64,000 nucleotides of DNA from Roseateles_B sp041906185 (GCA_041906185.1 JAYRJQ010000015.1:84675-148674), one strand, 5' to 3'; counted from the first letter of the stretch, positions 25,586 to 34,890 are shown. A program made the numbers and translations. Notes: generated from the letters alone by a model not told the origin.

Positions 25586-26422
25586 ATGCCCCTTTTGCTC
25601 CTCAGCCTTCTGGGCCTGCTCGCCCTGGCCCTGCTCCTGCTGCCCCCCTGGCGACGCCGGCGCCAGCGCCAGCGCTGGATGGCGGCGCCCTTCCCGGCCG
25701 CCTGGCGCAGCCTGCTGCGGCGGGAGTGGCCGCTCTATCGCCGTCTGAGCCCGCCCCAGCAACGGCGGCTCCAGCAGCTGATCCAGGTCTTCGTGGCCGA
25801 GAAGCCGGTCATCGGCAGCGCCGGGTTCAAGGTCAGCACGGCCATGAAGGTGCTGATCGCCGCGCAAGCCTGCCTGCCGCTGCTGGGCCATGCGCGCGGT
25901 GTCTATCCGCAACTCAGCCAGGTGGTGGTCTACCCGGCGGCTTTCGCGGTGCAGCGCGTGCATGACCTCGGCGCGGGCGTGCAGATGGAACGCCGCGACT
26001 GGCTCAGCGGCGAGTCCTGGCAGCAGGGGCAGGTGATCCTGTCCTGGCAGGACGTGCTGGCCGGCGCGCAGGCGCCGCACGACGGGCGCAATGTGGTGAT
26101 CCACGAGTTCGCCCACCAGCTCGACCAGGCGAATGGCCGGGCCAACGGCGCGCCGCCGCTGGGCAGCCGCGAGGCGCACGCGCACTGGGCCGCCGTCATG
26201 CAGCACGAGTTCCAGGCCCTGCGACACGCGCTGGCGATGGGCGAGCCGACGCTGCTCGATGCCTATGCCGCGACGGACGAGGCCGAGTTCTTCGCCGTGG
26301 CCAGCGAGAGCTTCTTCGAGCAGGGCGAAGACCTGGCCCGCCTGCACCCGCGCCTGTATGCGCTGCTGGCCGGCTACTACGGGCTGCAGACCCGCCACTG
26401 GCAGAGCGGGCTGCTCAGCTAG
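25586..26422 (+). CDS. mtfA: MtfA-type zinc metallopeptidase (DgsA anti-repressor)
   Basis: 278 residues. In E. coli MtfA binds the glucose-PTS repressor Mlc (DgsA) and has zinc-dependent aminopeptidase activity. Seen: an N-terminal hydrophobic helix (residues 2-19, Leu-rich) followed by a basic stretch, the metal motif HEFAH at 173-177 inside VVIHEFAHQLDQANG, and FFAVASESFFEQ with the third-ligand Glu typical of the family. Mlc is not expected in this group, so the partner here may differ. It converges with cheZ, leaving only 10 bp between stop codons. Confidence 0.9.
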   Translation: MPLLLLSLLGLLALALLLLPPWRRRRQRQRWMAAPFPAAWRSLLRREWPLYRRLSPPQQRRLQQLIQVFVAEKPVIGSAGFKVSTAMKVLIAAQACLPLLGHARGVYPQLSQVVVYPAAFAVQRVHDLGAGVQMERRDWLSGESWQQGQVILSWQDVLAGAQAPHDGRNVVIHEFAHQLDQANGRANGAPPLGSREAHAHWAAVMQHEFQALRHALAMGEPTLLDAYAATDEAEFFAVASESFFEQGEDLARLHPRLYALLAGYYGLQTRHWQSGLLS

Positions 26423-26432
26423 CGAGGCGCGT

Positions 26433-27035
26433 TCAGAAGCCCAGCGAGGCGAGCAGGTCGTCCACGTCGTCCTGCTTGAGGGCCTTGTCGGGCGTCTGCA
26501 CGCCTTCCAGCGCCGCGCTGGAGCCGGCGACGCTGGCCTCCTCCGCGGCCACGGGCGGCTCGGAGCTCGCCAGCAGCTGCTGCAGCGGGCTCTCCACCCG
26601 GTCCAGCATGCCGATGACCTTGTTGATCACCTGCCCCGACAGATCCTGGAAGCCCTGGGCCAGCATCAGCTCCGTGTGCAGACCCTGCTCGCGTTCGGCA
26701 AAGCCGCTGGCCTGGCGGGCATAGGCCGCGCACAGCCGCATCATGGCCCGGGCGCGGTCCACGCTCATGTCGTCGGAGGACGCCAGCCGCTCCAGCGCCT
26801 CGGCCAGGTCCTGGCCCTTCTTGCCCACCTCGCCGGCATCGCCCTGGGCCTTCTCGACCAGGTTCAGCACCTTGTTGGCGGCCTGCTCGGTCATCTCCTG
26901 CACATAGCGCAGGCGCTCGCAGGCATCGGGCAGCTCCTCGACGACCTTGTGCAGCACCCGCAGCGCCTCCGTGCTCAGCTCGCTGTGCAAGGCCTGGTCG
27001 ATGGCCGGCTCCGGGCGAATCGGGTCGTCTGACAT
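26433..27035 (-). CDS. cheZ: Chemotaxis protein phosphatase CheZ
   Basis: 200 residues. Dephosphorylates CheY-P and so sets the flagellar switching rate. Seen: long amphipathic helices with LRYVQEMTEQAANKVLNLVE, the catalytic helix with MLAQGFQDLSGQVINKVI (the Gln and Asp that enter the CheY active site), an Ala/Pro linker, and the C-terminal CheY-binding peptide QDDVDDLLASLGF. It stands alone; other che genes are outside the window. The ATG at 27035 gives the canonical start (MSDDPIRPEPAIDQ). The ribosome site is weak. Confidence 0.95.
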   Translation of the reverse strand: MSDDPIRPEPAIDQALHSELSTEALRVLHKVVEELPDACERLRYVQEMTEQAANKVLNLVEKAQGDAGEVGKKGQDLAEALERLASSDDMSVDRARAMMRLCAAYARQASGFAEREQGLHTELMLAQGFQDLSGQVINKVIGMLDRVESPLQQLLASSEPPVAAEEASVAGSSAALEGVQTPDKALKQDDVDDLLASLGF

Positions 27036-27222
27036 GGCGGTGATCGTGAGGTTCCCTGGGCGGCGGTCAGGCCCATCGCCTGCCGCACCCGGGCATGGTA
27101 GTCGCGCGGCCTGCCGCCCCCGCGCCCACGAAAGCCGCCAATTGCACGACAAATCACACACTTCGCTTTTGGATCGCGGGCGATACTGCGCCCAAACTGG
27201 CCAGTACGGGCACCTAGCTGTC

Positions 27223-28935
27223 ATGAGTCCCTCCCCGATCGCCTCCGAGCGCCTCCCGCGCGACGCCGGGCCCCTGGATCACGCGCTGAGCGAGCTGCAG
27301 GGGCTGGCCCTCGCCCTCGTGGACGAGCAGGGCCGCATCAGCCAGGCCAATGCCGGCTTCAGTGCGCTGACCGGCCTGCGCCCGAGCCAGCTCCGGGGCT
27401 GCGCCGTCAGCTCGCTGCAGTCCCTGCCGGCGCCCCTGCTGGCCCAGCTCGCCAAGGCCGCTGGGCAGCCCGACCCGCTGTGGCAGGACGAACTGCGCTG
27501 CCCGACGCCCGAGGGCGACCACCTCTACCTCTGGCAGATCCAGCGCCTGCACAGCGCCGGGCCGGCGCGGCGCCAGCTGGTGCTGTGCGGCACGGACCTC
27601 GGCCCGGATGCCGGCGTCGGCACCGGCAGCGAGAGCCAGGAGCTGCAGAACGAAGTCCTGCACACGCTGGTCTACGAGGACGAGCTCACCGGCCTCATCA
27701 GCCGTTACGCCCTGCGCGAGCGCCTGCTGAGCCTGATCGAGCGGCGCGAGGAGTTCGGCCTGCTCGCGATCAAGCCGCGCGACTTCAGCCTGCTGCGCGA
27801 CAACTTCGGCCCCGACGGCGCCGACGAGGTGCTCGTGGCCGTGGCCAGCGCGCTCAAGACCCTGCTGCCCGCACCGGCCATCGTGGCGCGCTCGCTGGGC
27901 GTCGAGTTCACCGTGCTGATGCCCGGCCCGGGCGGCATCGAGGAGATGCAGCGCCTCGGCCGCATGGTGCTGCAGCGCTTCACGCAGCCCCTGAGCCTCA
28001 AGCGCACCGAGCTGGTGGTGCCCGTGAGCATCGGCATCGCCTGCCACCCGCTGCACGGCGCGGAGCTGGAGGAGCTGCTGCGCAATGCCGACACCGCGCT
28101 GCACAGTGCCCAGGAGGACGGCGGCCGCACGCAGCGTGTCTACGACCCCCGCATGCAGCAGCGCGCCCGGGAGCGGCTGTGGCTCGACCATCACCTGCGC
28201 AAGGCGCTGGAGCTTCAGCAGCTCGAACTGCACTACCAGCCCAAGCTGGACCTGCGCACCGGACACTGCCTGGGCGTCGAGGCCCTGCTGCGCTGGCGGC
28301 ACCCGAAGCGCGGCCTGATCCGCCCGGACCTTTTCATTGCGCGTGCCGAGGACAACGGCCAGATCGCCGCCATCGGGCGATGGGTCATCGTCAGCGCCGC
28401 CTCGCAGGCCGCGCAGTGGCGCGCCCAGGGCCTGCCCACCCGCATCGCCGTCAACATCAGCGCCCGGCAGTTCCAGGACGCCGACCTGCTGCGCTGGCTG
28501 TCCGAGTGCCAGCGCGCGGCACACGGCCTGCTGGATGTGGAGCTCACCGAGAGCAGCGTCATCGGCGACCAGGCGCGCACGGTCGCCTTCATGCAGGAAT
28601 GCCGAGGCCTCGGCTACAAGGTCTATCTCGACGATTTCGGGACGGGCTTTTCCTCGCTGGCCATGCTGGCCCGGCTGCCCATCGATGTCATCAAGCTGGA
28701 CCGGTCCTTCCTCAAGTCCGGCCCCGAGCAGGAGCGCAGCGAGGCACTGATGAAATCGGTGGTGAGCGTGGCCAAGGAGCTCAACCTGAGCATCGTGGCC
28801 GAGGGCGTGGAGACGATCTCGCAGGAGGCCTTCCTGCGTGACATCGGCGTGCAGTCCGCCCAGGGCTGGCTCTACGCCGCGGCCATGCCCGCAGCGGAGT
28901 ACCCGGGCTGGCTGCAGTCGCGACAGCGTCGCTGA
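27223..28935 (+). CDS. PAS - degenerate GGDEF - EAL cyclic-di-GMP phosphodiesterase
   Basis: 570 residues, cytoplasmic. A PAS-like domain (about 20-130: ALALVDEQGRISQANAGFSALTGL) is followed by a GGDEF-family domain whose signature reads LGVEF (225-229), so it cannot make c-di-GMP and is probably regulatory. The EAL domain looks active: EALLRW with Glu353, VNISARQF, ELTES, DDFGTGFSS, KLDRSF and AEGVET are all present. It should lower c-di-GMP and favour motility over biofilm. It is divergent from cheZ (187 bp apart), which fits a role in swimming or pilus control. It converges with the CBS gene, 21 bp apart. Confidence 0.92.
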   Translation: MSPSPIASERLPRDAGPLDHALSELQGLALALVDEQGRISQANAGFSALTGLRPSQLRGCAVSSLQSLPAPLLAQLAKAAGQPDPLWQDELRCPTPEGDHLYLWQIQRLHSAGPARRQLVLCGTDLGPDAGVGTGSESQELQNEVLHTLVYEDELTGLISRYALRERLLSLIERREEFGLLAIKPRDFSLLRDNFGPDGADEVLVAVASALKTLLPAPAIVARSLGVEFTVLMPGPGGIEEMQRLGRMVLQRFTQPLSLKRTELVVPVSIGIACHPLHGAELEELLRNADTALHSAQEDGGRTQRVYDPRMQQRARERLWLDHHLRKALELQQLELHYQPKLDLRTGHCLGVEALLRWRHPKRGLIRPDLFIARAEDNGQIAAIGRWVIVSAASQAAQWRAQGLPTRIAVNISARQFQDADLLRWLSECQRAAHGLLDVELTESSVIGDQARTVAFMQECRGLGYKVYLDDFGTGFSSLAMLARLPIDVIKLDRSFLKSGPEQERSEALMKSVVSVAKELNLSIVAEGVETISQEAFLRDIGVQSAQGWLYAAAMPAAEYPGWLQSRQRR

Positions 28936-28956
28936 GCCGGGGGGCGCCGCGGCGCC

Positions 28957-29634
28957 TCAGCCCCAGAGATCCAGCGGCGGCTCGTGGGCCAGCGCCTTGA
29001 GCAGGTCGCTGCGCGAGACAAAACCCGTCACGCCCCCGGCCTCGTCCACCACCGGCAGACCCGGCAGGCGCAGATCCAGCAGCAGGCGGGCGAGCTGGCG
29101 CAGCGAGGTCTGCGGGCTGGCGCCCGGCACGGGCGAGAGCATGTGCTGCTCGACCGTCTCCGTGAGCAGGTGCTGCCAGTGCCAGGGATTGGGCAGATCA
29201 GCTGCCCCCATCAGCGACGGCGGCAGCAACTCGCCACGCAGCAGCAGCCCGACGAGGCGCCCTTGCGTCGACAGCACGGGCGCCTGGCCCAGGCCGCGGC
29301 GCTGCAGCGCCTGCCAGGCCTCGTCGATGCTCATGCCGGCGGACAGGCAGAAGGCCGGGCTGCTCATCACCGCACGGACGCGGGACAGCGGATGCTCGCG
29401 ATCCGGCGTGCCCTCGTACTGCGCCAGCGCCTGACGCACCACCACCGGCCGCGCCTCGGGCGAGGATGGCAGGCCGCCCTGCACCGGCTGCAGCGCCGCG
29501 CCGGCCACCTCCGCACCACGCCCCACCGCTGCTGCCGCGCGCACCCGGGCCAGCGCCTGCACGGCATCGGAGCGCGCCAGCTGCTCGATGTCGCCGCTGA
29601 CGACGCGTCCCGCAAGACCATAGACCGTGAACAT
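28957..29634 (-). CDS. Protein with paired CBS domains
   Basis: 225 residues. The C-terminal 125 residues form a CBS pair: VMSSPAFCLSAGMSIDEAWQALQRRGLGQAPVLSTQGRLVGLLLRGELL and MLSPVPGASPQTSLRQLARLLLDLRLPGLPVVDEAGGVTGFVSRSDLLKAL. Such pairs sense adenosine nucleotides. The N-terminal 90 residues (MFTVYGLAGRVVSGDIEQL) are a region I do not recognise, also known from CBS proteins of this order. GGAGGTG 5 nt before the ATG at 29634 fixes the start. It is divergent from the DUF4399 gene. Confidence 0.85.
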   Translation of the reverse strand: MFTVYGLAGRVVSGDIEQLARSDAVQALARVRAAAAVGRGAEVAGAALQPVQGGLPSSPEARPVVVRQALAQYEGTPDREHPLSRVRAVMSSPAFCLSAGMSIDEAWQALQRRGLGQAPVLSTQGRLVGLLLRGELLPPSLMGAADLPNPWHWQHLLTETVEQHMLSPVPGASPQTSLRQLARLLLDLRLPGLPVVDEAGGVTGFVSRSDLLKALAHEPPLDLWG

Positions 29635-29727
29635 GAGCACCTCCGCAGCCCGCCGTGGTGGTGGCGGGATCAGCCCGCATTGTCCATGCCAGCCTTGCCC
29701 CCAGAAAAAGCCTGGGATCGCAAGAGG

Positions 29728-29741
29728 CAAAACCTGACCCC
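29728..29741 (+). repeat. Copy of the CAAGACCTGACCCC motif (one mismatch)
   Basis: CAAAACCTGACCCC between the divergent CBS and DUF4399 genes; it differs at one base from the 14-mer at 58685-58698. See the corresponding finding. Confidence 0.5.
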
Positions 29742-29829
29742 ATGATTGCAGGTCGAGCCGCGCGGGCGTCACGGGGGCCCACTACACTTCGCGGTCATTT
29801 TTCCGGCGCATGCGCGCCCTGGAGCCCCC

Positions 29830-30633
29830 ATGCTGCGCCGCCCCGCCCTTGCCGCTCTCCGATCTGCCGCCCTGACCGCTGTGCTGGCGGCCTCCGCCCT
29901 GCCCGCCGGGGCCGCCACCAGCCACCCCTGGCTCACGCAGGCACCGCGCATGGAGAAGTCGGCCCACTTCACGAACCTCGAGGACGGCGCCCGCATCGAG
30001 ACGCCTTACCTCCTGCGCTTCGGCCTCACGGGCTTCGGCATCGCCCCGATCACCAAGGCGCAGGCCCACACGGGCCACCACCACCTGCTCATCAACCGCG
30101 ACCTGCCGCTGGACTTCTCCAAGCCCCTGCCCTTCACCGAGCAGTACATCCACTTCGGCAAGGGCCAGATGGAGACGGCGCTGAACTTGCAGCCCGGGGT
30201 CTACACGCTGCGACTCGTGCTGGCGGACCACCGCCATGTGCCGAACTTCGTCTACAGCAAGCCCATCAAGGTGACGGTGACGGCGCAGCGCAAGGACATC
30301 GACCCGGCATCCCTGCCGAAGCCCGGCATCTCGGTGCGGCCGGTGCAGCCGGAAGTCGGTGAGAACACCCCCGTGCAGGTGCTCTTCCATGCCTCGGCGC
30401 TGAACGTGTCGCACCAGGCGCTCAAGGAAAAGGGCACGGGCCACTTCCGCCTGCAGGTCCAGCCCGAGGGCCGCGCCGCCGAGCTGATGGACTTCACGGG
30501 CGGCGAGACGGAGGCCTGGCTGCGTCCGCCCAAGGGCCGCTACACGCTGAAGCTGGAGTTCGTCGACAACCTGGAGCCCGGCAAGGTGCTGCACACCAGC
30601 GAGCCGGCCGCGCTGCGCGTGGGCGCGCTCTGA
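29830..30633 (+). CDS. Secreted DUF4399-containing protein
   Basis: 267 residues with a signal peptide (cleavage about 29, ALPAGAAT). The hallmark HTGHHHLLIN at 80-89 and FGKGQMETALNLQPGVYTLRLVLADHRHVP identify the DUF4399 domain (about 45-145). A second beta-rich half (about 160-265) contains LFHASALNVSHQAL and LKLEFVDNLEPGKVLH and looks like a diverged repeat of the first. The cluster of His suggests metal binding, but no activity is known. It is monocistronic, convergent with the Lrp-type gene with 7 bp between stop codons. Confidence 0.82.
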   Translation: MLRRPALAALRSAALTAVLAASALPAGAATSHPWLTQAPRMEKSAHFTNLEDGARIETPYLLRFGLTGFGIAPITKAQAHTGHHHLLINRDLPLDFSKPLPFTEQYIHFGKGQMETALNLQPGVYTLRLVLADHRHVPNFVYSKPIKVTVTAQRKDIDPASLPKPGISVRPVQPEVGENTPVQVLFHASALNVSHQALKEKGTGHFRLQVQPEGRAAELMDFTGGETEAWLRPPKGRYTLKLEFVDNLEPGKVLHTSEPAALRVGAL

Positions 30634-30640
30634 GCGGGCC

Positions 30641-31111
30641 TCAGCCGACCGGCAGCGCCGTCTCGTACTTCACCTCGCGCAGCACCACATTGCTGCGCAC
30701 ACTGGCCACGCCCGGCACCTTGAAGACCTTGCTCTGCAGGAACTGGTCGTAGGCCTTCATGTCCGGCACGACGACCTTGATCACGTAGTCCGCCTCGCCG
30801 GTGATGCCGTGGCACTCGATGATCTCGCGGCTCGTCAGCACGAGCTGCTCGAACTGCTCCACGGCGCCCTCGCTGTGCCGCACGAGGCTGACGTTGGCCA
30901 GCACGCAGATCGAGAGGCCCAGCTTCTCGCGGTCCACCAAGGCCACGTGGCGGCGGATCACGCCGCTGTCCTCCAGCTCCTTCACGCGCCGCCACACCGG
31001 CGTGGCCGACAACCCCACGCGCTCCGCCAGCGCCTGCGTGGACAGGCGCGCGTCCGCCTGCAGCGCCTCCAGGATCTGGCGAGTCGCCCGATCGAAACGT
31101 TCTGACTCCAT
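30641..31111 (-). CDS. Lrp/AsnC family transcriptional regulator
   Basis: 156 residues: N-terminal helix-turn-helix (about 8-58, RQILEALQADARLSTQALAERVGLSATPVWRRVKELEDSGVI) and a C-terminal RAM domain for amino-acid effectors (ICVLANVSL; ECHGITGEADYVIKVVVPDMKAYDQFL). AAGGAGG stands 8 nt before the ATG. It is divergent from the indolepyruvate oxidoreductase gene, 130 bp apart. This pairing is common, so I infer that it controls that gene in response to an aromatic or branched amino acid. Confidence 0.93.
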   Translation of the reverse strand: MESERFDRATRQILEALQADARLSTQALAERVGLSATPVWRRVKELEDSGVIRRHVALVDREKLGLSICVLANVSLVRHSEGAVEQFEQLVLTSREIIECHGITGEADYVIKVVVPDMKAYDQFLQSKVFKVPGVASVRSNVVLREVKYETALPVG

Positions 31112-31241
31112 ATCGAGCCTCCTTGAGACGAATTCTCTCATCCACCCGCTTGACAGGGGGAATTGAAGAAACAAACACTGCCAGGGCTCGCCAAAAATCT
31201 CGCGCAGTTTTCCCTACAAGAACCCGCGCCAGGAGACCCCC
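31112..31241. promoter_or_regulatory. Divergent control region lrp-type gene / oxidoreductase
   Basis: 130 bp, more AT-rich than its surroundings, with GACGAATTCTCTC at about 31127-31139 and AATTGAAGAAACAAAC at about 31161-31176. Lrp-family proteins bind such degenerate AT-containing sites; I cannot define an exact operator. GGAG 6 nt before 31242 serves the oxidoreductase. Confidence 0.45.
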
Positions 31242-34200
31242 ATGTCCGATGCCCTCACGCCCGCCCCGAGCCCCGATGTGCCGGCGCTGCGCCCCTACAA
31301 GCTCTCGGACAACCTCAGCGCCTCCACCGGCCAGGTCTTCCTCACCGGCACGCAGGCCCTGGTGCGCCTGCTGCTCGCCCAGAAGGCGCTGGACGAGCGC
31401 AACGGCCTGAAGACCGCCGGCTTCGTCTCCGGCTACCGCGGCTCGCCGCTGGGCATGGTCGACCAGCAGCTGTGGAAGGCGAAGAAGTTCCTCGACGCCG
31501 CGCAGGTGAATTTCCTGCCCGCCATCAACGAGGACCTCGCCGCCACCGCCTGCCTGGGCGTGCAGCGCGTCGCGCTGGACCCGAAGCGCACGGTCGATGG
31601 CGTCTTCGCCATGTGGTACGGCAAGGGCCCCGGCGTGGACCGCTCGGGCGATGCGCTCAAGCACGGCAACGTCTACGGCACCTCCACGCAGGGCGGCGTG
31701 CTCGTGGTCTGCGGGGACGACCACGGCTGCGTGTCCTCCTCCACGCCGCACCAGAGCGACCTGGCCCTGCAGGCCTGGAGCATGCCCATCGTGCATCCGG
31801 CCAATGTGGCGGAGTACCTCGAGTTCGGCCTCTATGGTTGGGCGCTGTCGCGTTTCTCGGGCGCCTGGGTGGGCTTCAAGGCCATCTCCGAGGTGGTCGA
31901 GTCCGGCATGACCGTGGACCTGGACCGCGTGCCGCTGGACTTCGAGCATCCGGTCGACTACGTCGCCCCGACGAATCTGCACATCCGCCAGGTGGACCTG
32001 CCCTCGCTGGACCTGGAATCGCGCCTGGCCCACAAGCTGGACGCGGTGCTGGCCTTCGCGAAGCTGAACAGCATCGACAAGCACATCGTCACCAGCCCGC
32101 GCGCCACGCTGGGCATCGTGACCGTGGGCAAGGCGCACTACGACTTCATGGAGGTGCTGCGCCGCCTGGACCTGGACCCCAACGCCCTGGCCGCAGCGGG
32201 CGTGCGCGTCTACAAGGTCGGCCTCGTGTTCCCGCTGGAGCCCACGCGGATGCGCGAGTTCGCGCAGGGCCTGACCGACATGCTCGTGATCGAGGAAAAG
32301 GCGCCCGTCGTGGAGCGCCAGATCAAGGAGCTGCTGTACCACCTGCCCGACGCCCAGCGCCCGCGCGTGGTCGGCAAGACCGATGAACACGGGGCCGCCG
32401 TGCTCTCGGCCCTCGGCGAGCTGCGCCCCTCGCGCATCATGGCCACGGTCGCCGACTGGCTGGCCCGCCTCAACCCGGCCCTGGACCGCCGCCATCTGGT
32501 GGTGGACTTCCTCACGCCCTGCCTGCTCTCGAACGAGGCCGACGGCGTGCGCCGCCAGCCCTACTTCTGCTCCGGCTGCCCGCACAACACCAGCACCAAA
32601 CTGCCCGAGGGCTCGCGCGCGCTGGCCGGCATCGGTTGCCACTTCATGGCCAGCTGGATGGAGCGCGGCACCTCCGGCCTGATCCAGATGGGTGCCGAGG
32701 GCGTGGACTGGGCCGCACACAGCCGCTTCACCACCGAGAAGCACGTCTTCCAGAACCTGGGCGACGGCACCTACTACCACTCCGGCTACCTCGCCATCCG
32801 CCAGGCCATCGCGGCCCGGGCCAACATCACCTACAAGATCCTCTACAACGACGCCGTCGCCATGACCGGCGGGCAGCCGGTGGACGGCACGACCAGCGTG
32901 CCGCAGATCGCGCGCCAGGTGGAGGCCGAGGGCGTGAAGCGCCTGGCGGTGGTGTCGGACGAGCCCGAGAAGTACGTCGGCCACGAAGGCCTGTTCCCGC
33001 CCAAGACCACCTTCCATCCGCGCGCCGACCTCGACGCCGTGCAGCGCGAGCTGCGCGAGATCGAGGGCGTGACCGTGCTGATCTACGACCAGACCTGCGC
33101 CGCCGAGAAGCGCCGCCGCCGCAAGAAGGGCGAGTTCTACGACCCGCCCAAGCGCGTCTTCATCAACGAGGCCGTCTGCGAGGGCTGCGGCGACTGCGGG
33201 CAGGCCAGCAACTGCCTCTCCGTCGTGCCCGTCGAGACCGACTGGGGCCGCAAGCGCGCCATCGAGCAGAGCAGCTGCAACAAGGACTTCTCCTGCGTCA
33301 ACGGCTTCTGCCCGAGCTTCGTCTCGGTGCACGGCGCGCAGCTGAAGAAGAAGGTGGGCTCGGGCTTCACCGCGGCGGACCTCGCCCGCGAGATCGACGC
33401 CATCCAGCCCCCCGCCGCCTGGCAGTGGACGGGGCCCTTCGACATGCTGGTGACGGGCGTGGGCGGCACCGGCGTGGTGACCGTGGGCGCGCTCGTGTCG
33501 ATGGCCGCGCACCTGGAAGGCAAGCAGGCCTCGGTGCTGGACTTCATGGGCTTCGCGCAAAAGGGCGGCTCGGTGCTGTCCTTCGTGCGCGTGGCGCCGA
33601 CGCAAGACCTGCTCAACCAGGTCCGCATCGACACCCAGCAGGCCGACGTGCTGCTGGCCTGCGACATGGTGGTGGGCGCCTCGCCCGATGCGCTGGGCAC
33701 CGTCAAGCCCGGCCGCACGGTGATCCTGGCCAACACGCACGAGCTGCCCACCGCCGCCTTCGTGCGCAACCCGGATGCCAGCCTGCAGGGTCAGGGCTTG
33801 CTCGCGAAGATGCAGCATGCCGTCGGGGGTACGGACGCGCTGCTGGACACGATCGATGCGCAGTCCATCGCCCAGACGCTCATGGGCGACACCATGCCCA
33901 GCAACATCATCATGCTGGGCGCCTGCTGGCAGCGCGGCCTGATCCCGGTGAGCTTCGCCGCGCTGATGCGCGCCATCGAGCTCAACGGTGTGGCCGTGGA
34001 CAGCAACAAGACCGCCTTCGCGCTGGGCCGCCTGGCCATCGCCGCGCCCGAGGCCCTGCGCCGCCTGGCCGGCCAGCCCGAGGCGACGCCGGTGCAGCTG
34101 CTGCTGGGCCAGGACAAGCTCGACGGCGAGGACGGCCTCATCAGCCGCCGCCTGCGTTTCCTGACCGACTACCAGGACGCCGCCTACGCGCAGCGCTACC

Positions 34201-34841
34201 TCGCCCTCGTGCAGGAGATCCGCCTGGCCGAAGGCCGCCTCGGTGAGCTGGGCCAGGGCGAGCGCCTGTCCAAGGCCGTCGCGCGCTACCTCGCCAAGCT
34301 GATGGCCATCAAGGACGAGTACGAGGTCGCCCGCCTCTACACCGACGGCCGCTTCGAGCAGGCGCTGAAGGAGCAGTTCCAGTCCTTCGATCGCCTCTCC
34401 TTCCACATGGCCCCGCCGCTGGTCTCCAAGCCCGGTGCCGATGGCCGCGCGAAGAAGATCGAGCTCGGCAGCTGGACCTTCTCCGCCCTGAAGTTGCTGG
34501 CCGGCCTCAAGGGCCTGCGCGGCGGCTGGCTGGACATCTTCGGCAAGACCGAGGAACGCCGCATGGAGCGCCAGCTGCTGGCGGACTACGAGCAGCTGTT
34601 GCGCCGCGAGATCCTGCCGCTGCTGCAGCCGGGCCTCGAGAAGCCCCGCTACGAGCTGATGCTGGCCCTGGCCCGCCTGCCCGAGAAGATCCGCGGCTAC
34701 GGCCACGTCAAGCTGGCCAATGTGGTGACGGCCCGCGCCCAGTGGAAGGACCTGCTGGACCGCCTGCAAGGCAAGGTGCAGGACGCCGCGCCGGTGGCCA
34801 GCGCGGCGCCGATCCGGATCAAGGGCGTGGCGGAGCTCTAA
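31242..34841 (+). CDS. Indolepyruvate ferredoxin oxidoreductase, single-chain form
   Basis: 1199 residues. Oxidatively decarboxylates aryl (and perhaps branched) 2-oxo acids to acyl-CoA, passing electrons to a ferredoxin. Domain order: N-terminal pyrimidine-binding domain (TGTQALVRLLLAQKALDERNGLKTAGFVSGYRGSPLG), transketolase-C-like part (about 340-430), TPP domain (CSGCPHNTSTKLPEGSRALAGIGCHFMASW; ILYNDAVAMTGGQPVDG), an Fe-S segment CEGCGDCGQASNC (Cys646, 649, 652, 658), the gamma domain (VTGVGGTGVVTVGALVSMAAHLEGK; QKGGSVLSFVRV) and a C-terminal DUF6537-like part. All subunits are fused, as in aerobic proteobacteria. With the divergent Lrp regulator it probably serves amino-acid breakdown. 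Indolepyruvate is the family name; the physiological substrate is not proven. Confidence 0.93.
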   Translation: MSDALTPAPSPDVPALRPYKLSDNLSASTGQVFLTGTQALVRLLLAQKALDERNGLKTAGFVSGYRGSPLGMVDQQLWKAKKFLDAAQVNFLPAINEDLAATACLGVQRVALDPKRTVDGVFAMWYGKGPGVDRSGDALKHGNVYGTSTQGGVLVVCGDDHGCVSSSTPHQSDLALQAWSMPIVHPANVAEYLEFGLYGWALSRFSGAWVGFKAISEVVESGMTVDLDRVPLDFEHPVDYVAPTNLHIRQVDLPSLDLESRLAHKLDAVLAFAKLNSIDKHIVTSPRATLGIVTVGKAHYDFMEVLRRLDLDPNALAAAGVRVYKVGLVFPLEPTRMREFAQGLTDMLVIEEKAPVVERQIKELLYHLPDAQRPRVVGKTDEHGAAVLSALGELRPSRIMATVADWLARLNPALDRRHLVVDFLTPCLLSNEADGVRRQPYFCSGCPHNTSTKLPEGSRALAGIGCHFMASWMERGTSGLIQMGAEGVDWAAHSRFTTEKHVFQNLGDGTYYHSGYLAIRQAIAARANITYKILYNDAVAMTGGQPVDGTTSVPQIARQVEAEGVKRLAVVSDEPEKYVGHEGLFPPKTTFHPRADLDAVQRELREIEGVTVLIYDQTCAAEKRRRRKKGEFYDPPKRVFINEAVCEGCGDCGQASNCLSVVPVETDWGRKRAIEQSSCNKDFSCVNGFCPSFVSVHGAQLKKKVGSGFTAADLAREIDAIQPPAAWQWTGPFDMLVTGVGGTGVVTVGALVSMAAHLEGKQASVLDFMGFAQKGGSVLSFVRVAPTQDLLNQVRIDTQQADVLLACDMVVGASPDALGTVKPGRTVILANTHELPTAAFVRNPDASLQGQGLLAKMQHAVGGTDALLDTIDAQSIAQTLMGDTMPSNIIMLGACWQRGLIPVSFAALMRAIELNGVAVDSNKTAFALGRLAIAAPEALRRLAGQPEATPVQLLLGQDKLDGEDGLISRRLRFLTDYQDAAYAQRYLALVQEIRLAEGRLGELGQGERLSKAVARYLAKLMAIKDEYEVARLYTDGRFEQALKEQFQSFDRLSFHMAPPLVSKPGADGRAKKIELGSWTFSALKLLAGLKGLRGGWLDIFGKTEERRMERQLLADYEQLLRREILPLLQPGLEKPRYELMLALARLPEKIRGYGHVKLANVVTARAQWKDLLDRLQGKVQDAAPVASAAPIRIKGVAEL

Positions 34842-34853
34842 GGGCGCACCGGC

Positions 34854-34890
34854 GCCGTCCGGCGCGCGGTACAAGTCCGCACCGGACGGC
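34854..34890 (+). terminator. Possible hairpin after the oxidoreductase gene
   Basis: GCCGTCCGG (34854-34862) and CCGGACGGC (34882-34890) are perfect 9-base inverted arms with a 19-nt loop, 12 bp after the stop. No U-run follows, so the termination role is uncertain. Confidence 0.35.

Noticed and set aside
30540..34874. Antisense open frame of about 1,440 codons opposite the indolepyruvate oxidoreductase
   Set aside because: Same composition artefact; the plus-strand product is a complete recognisable enzyme.
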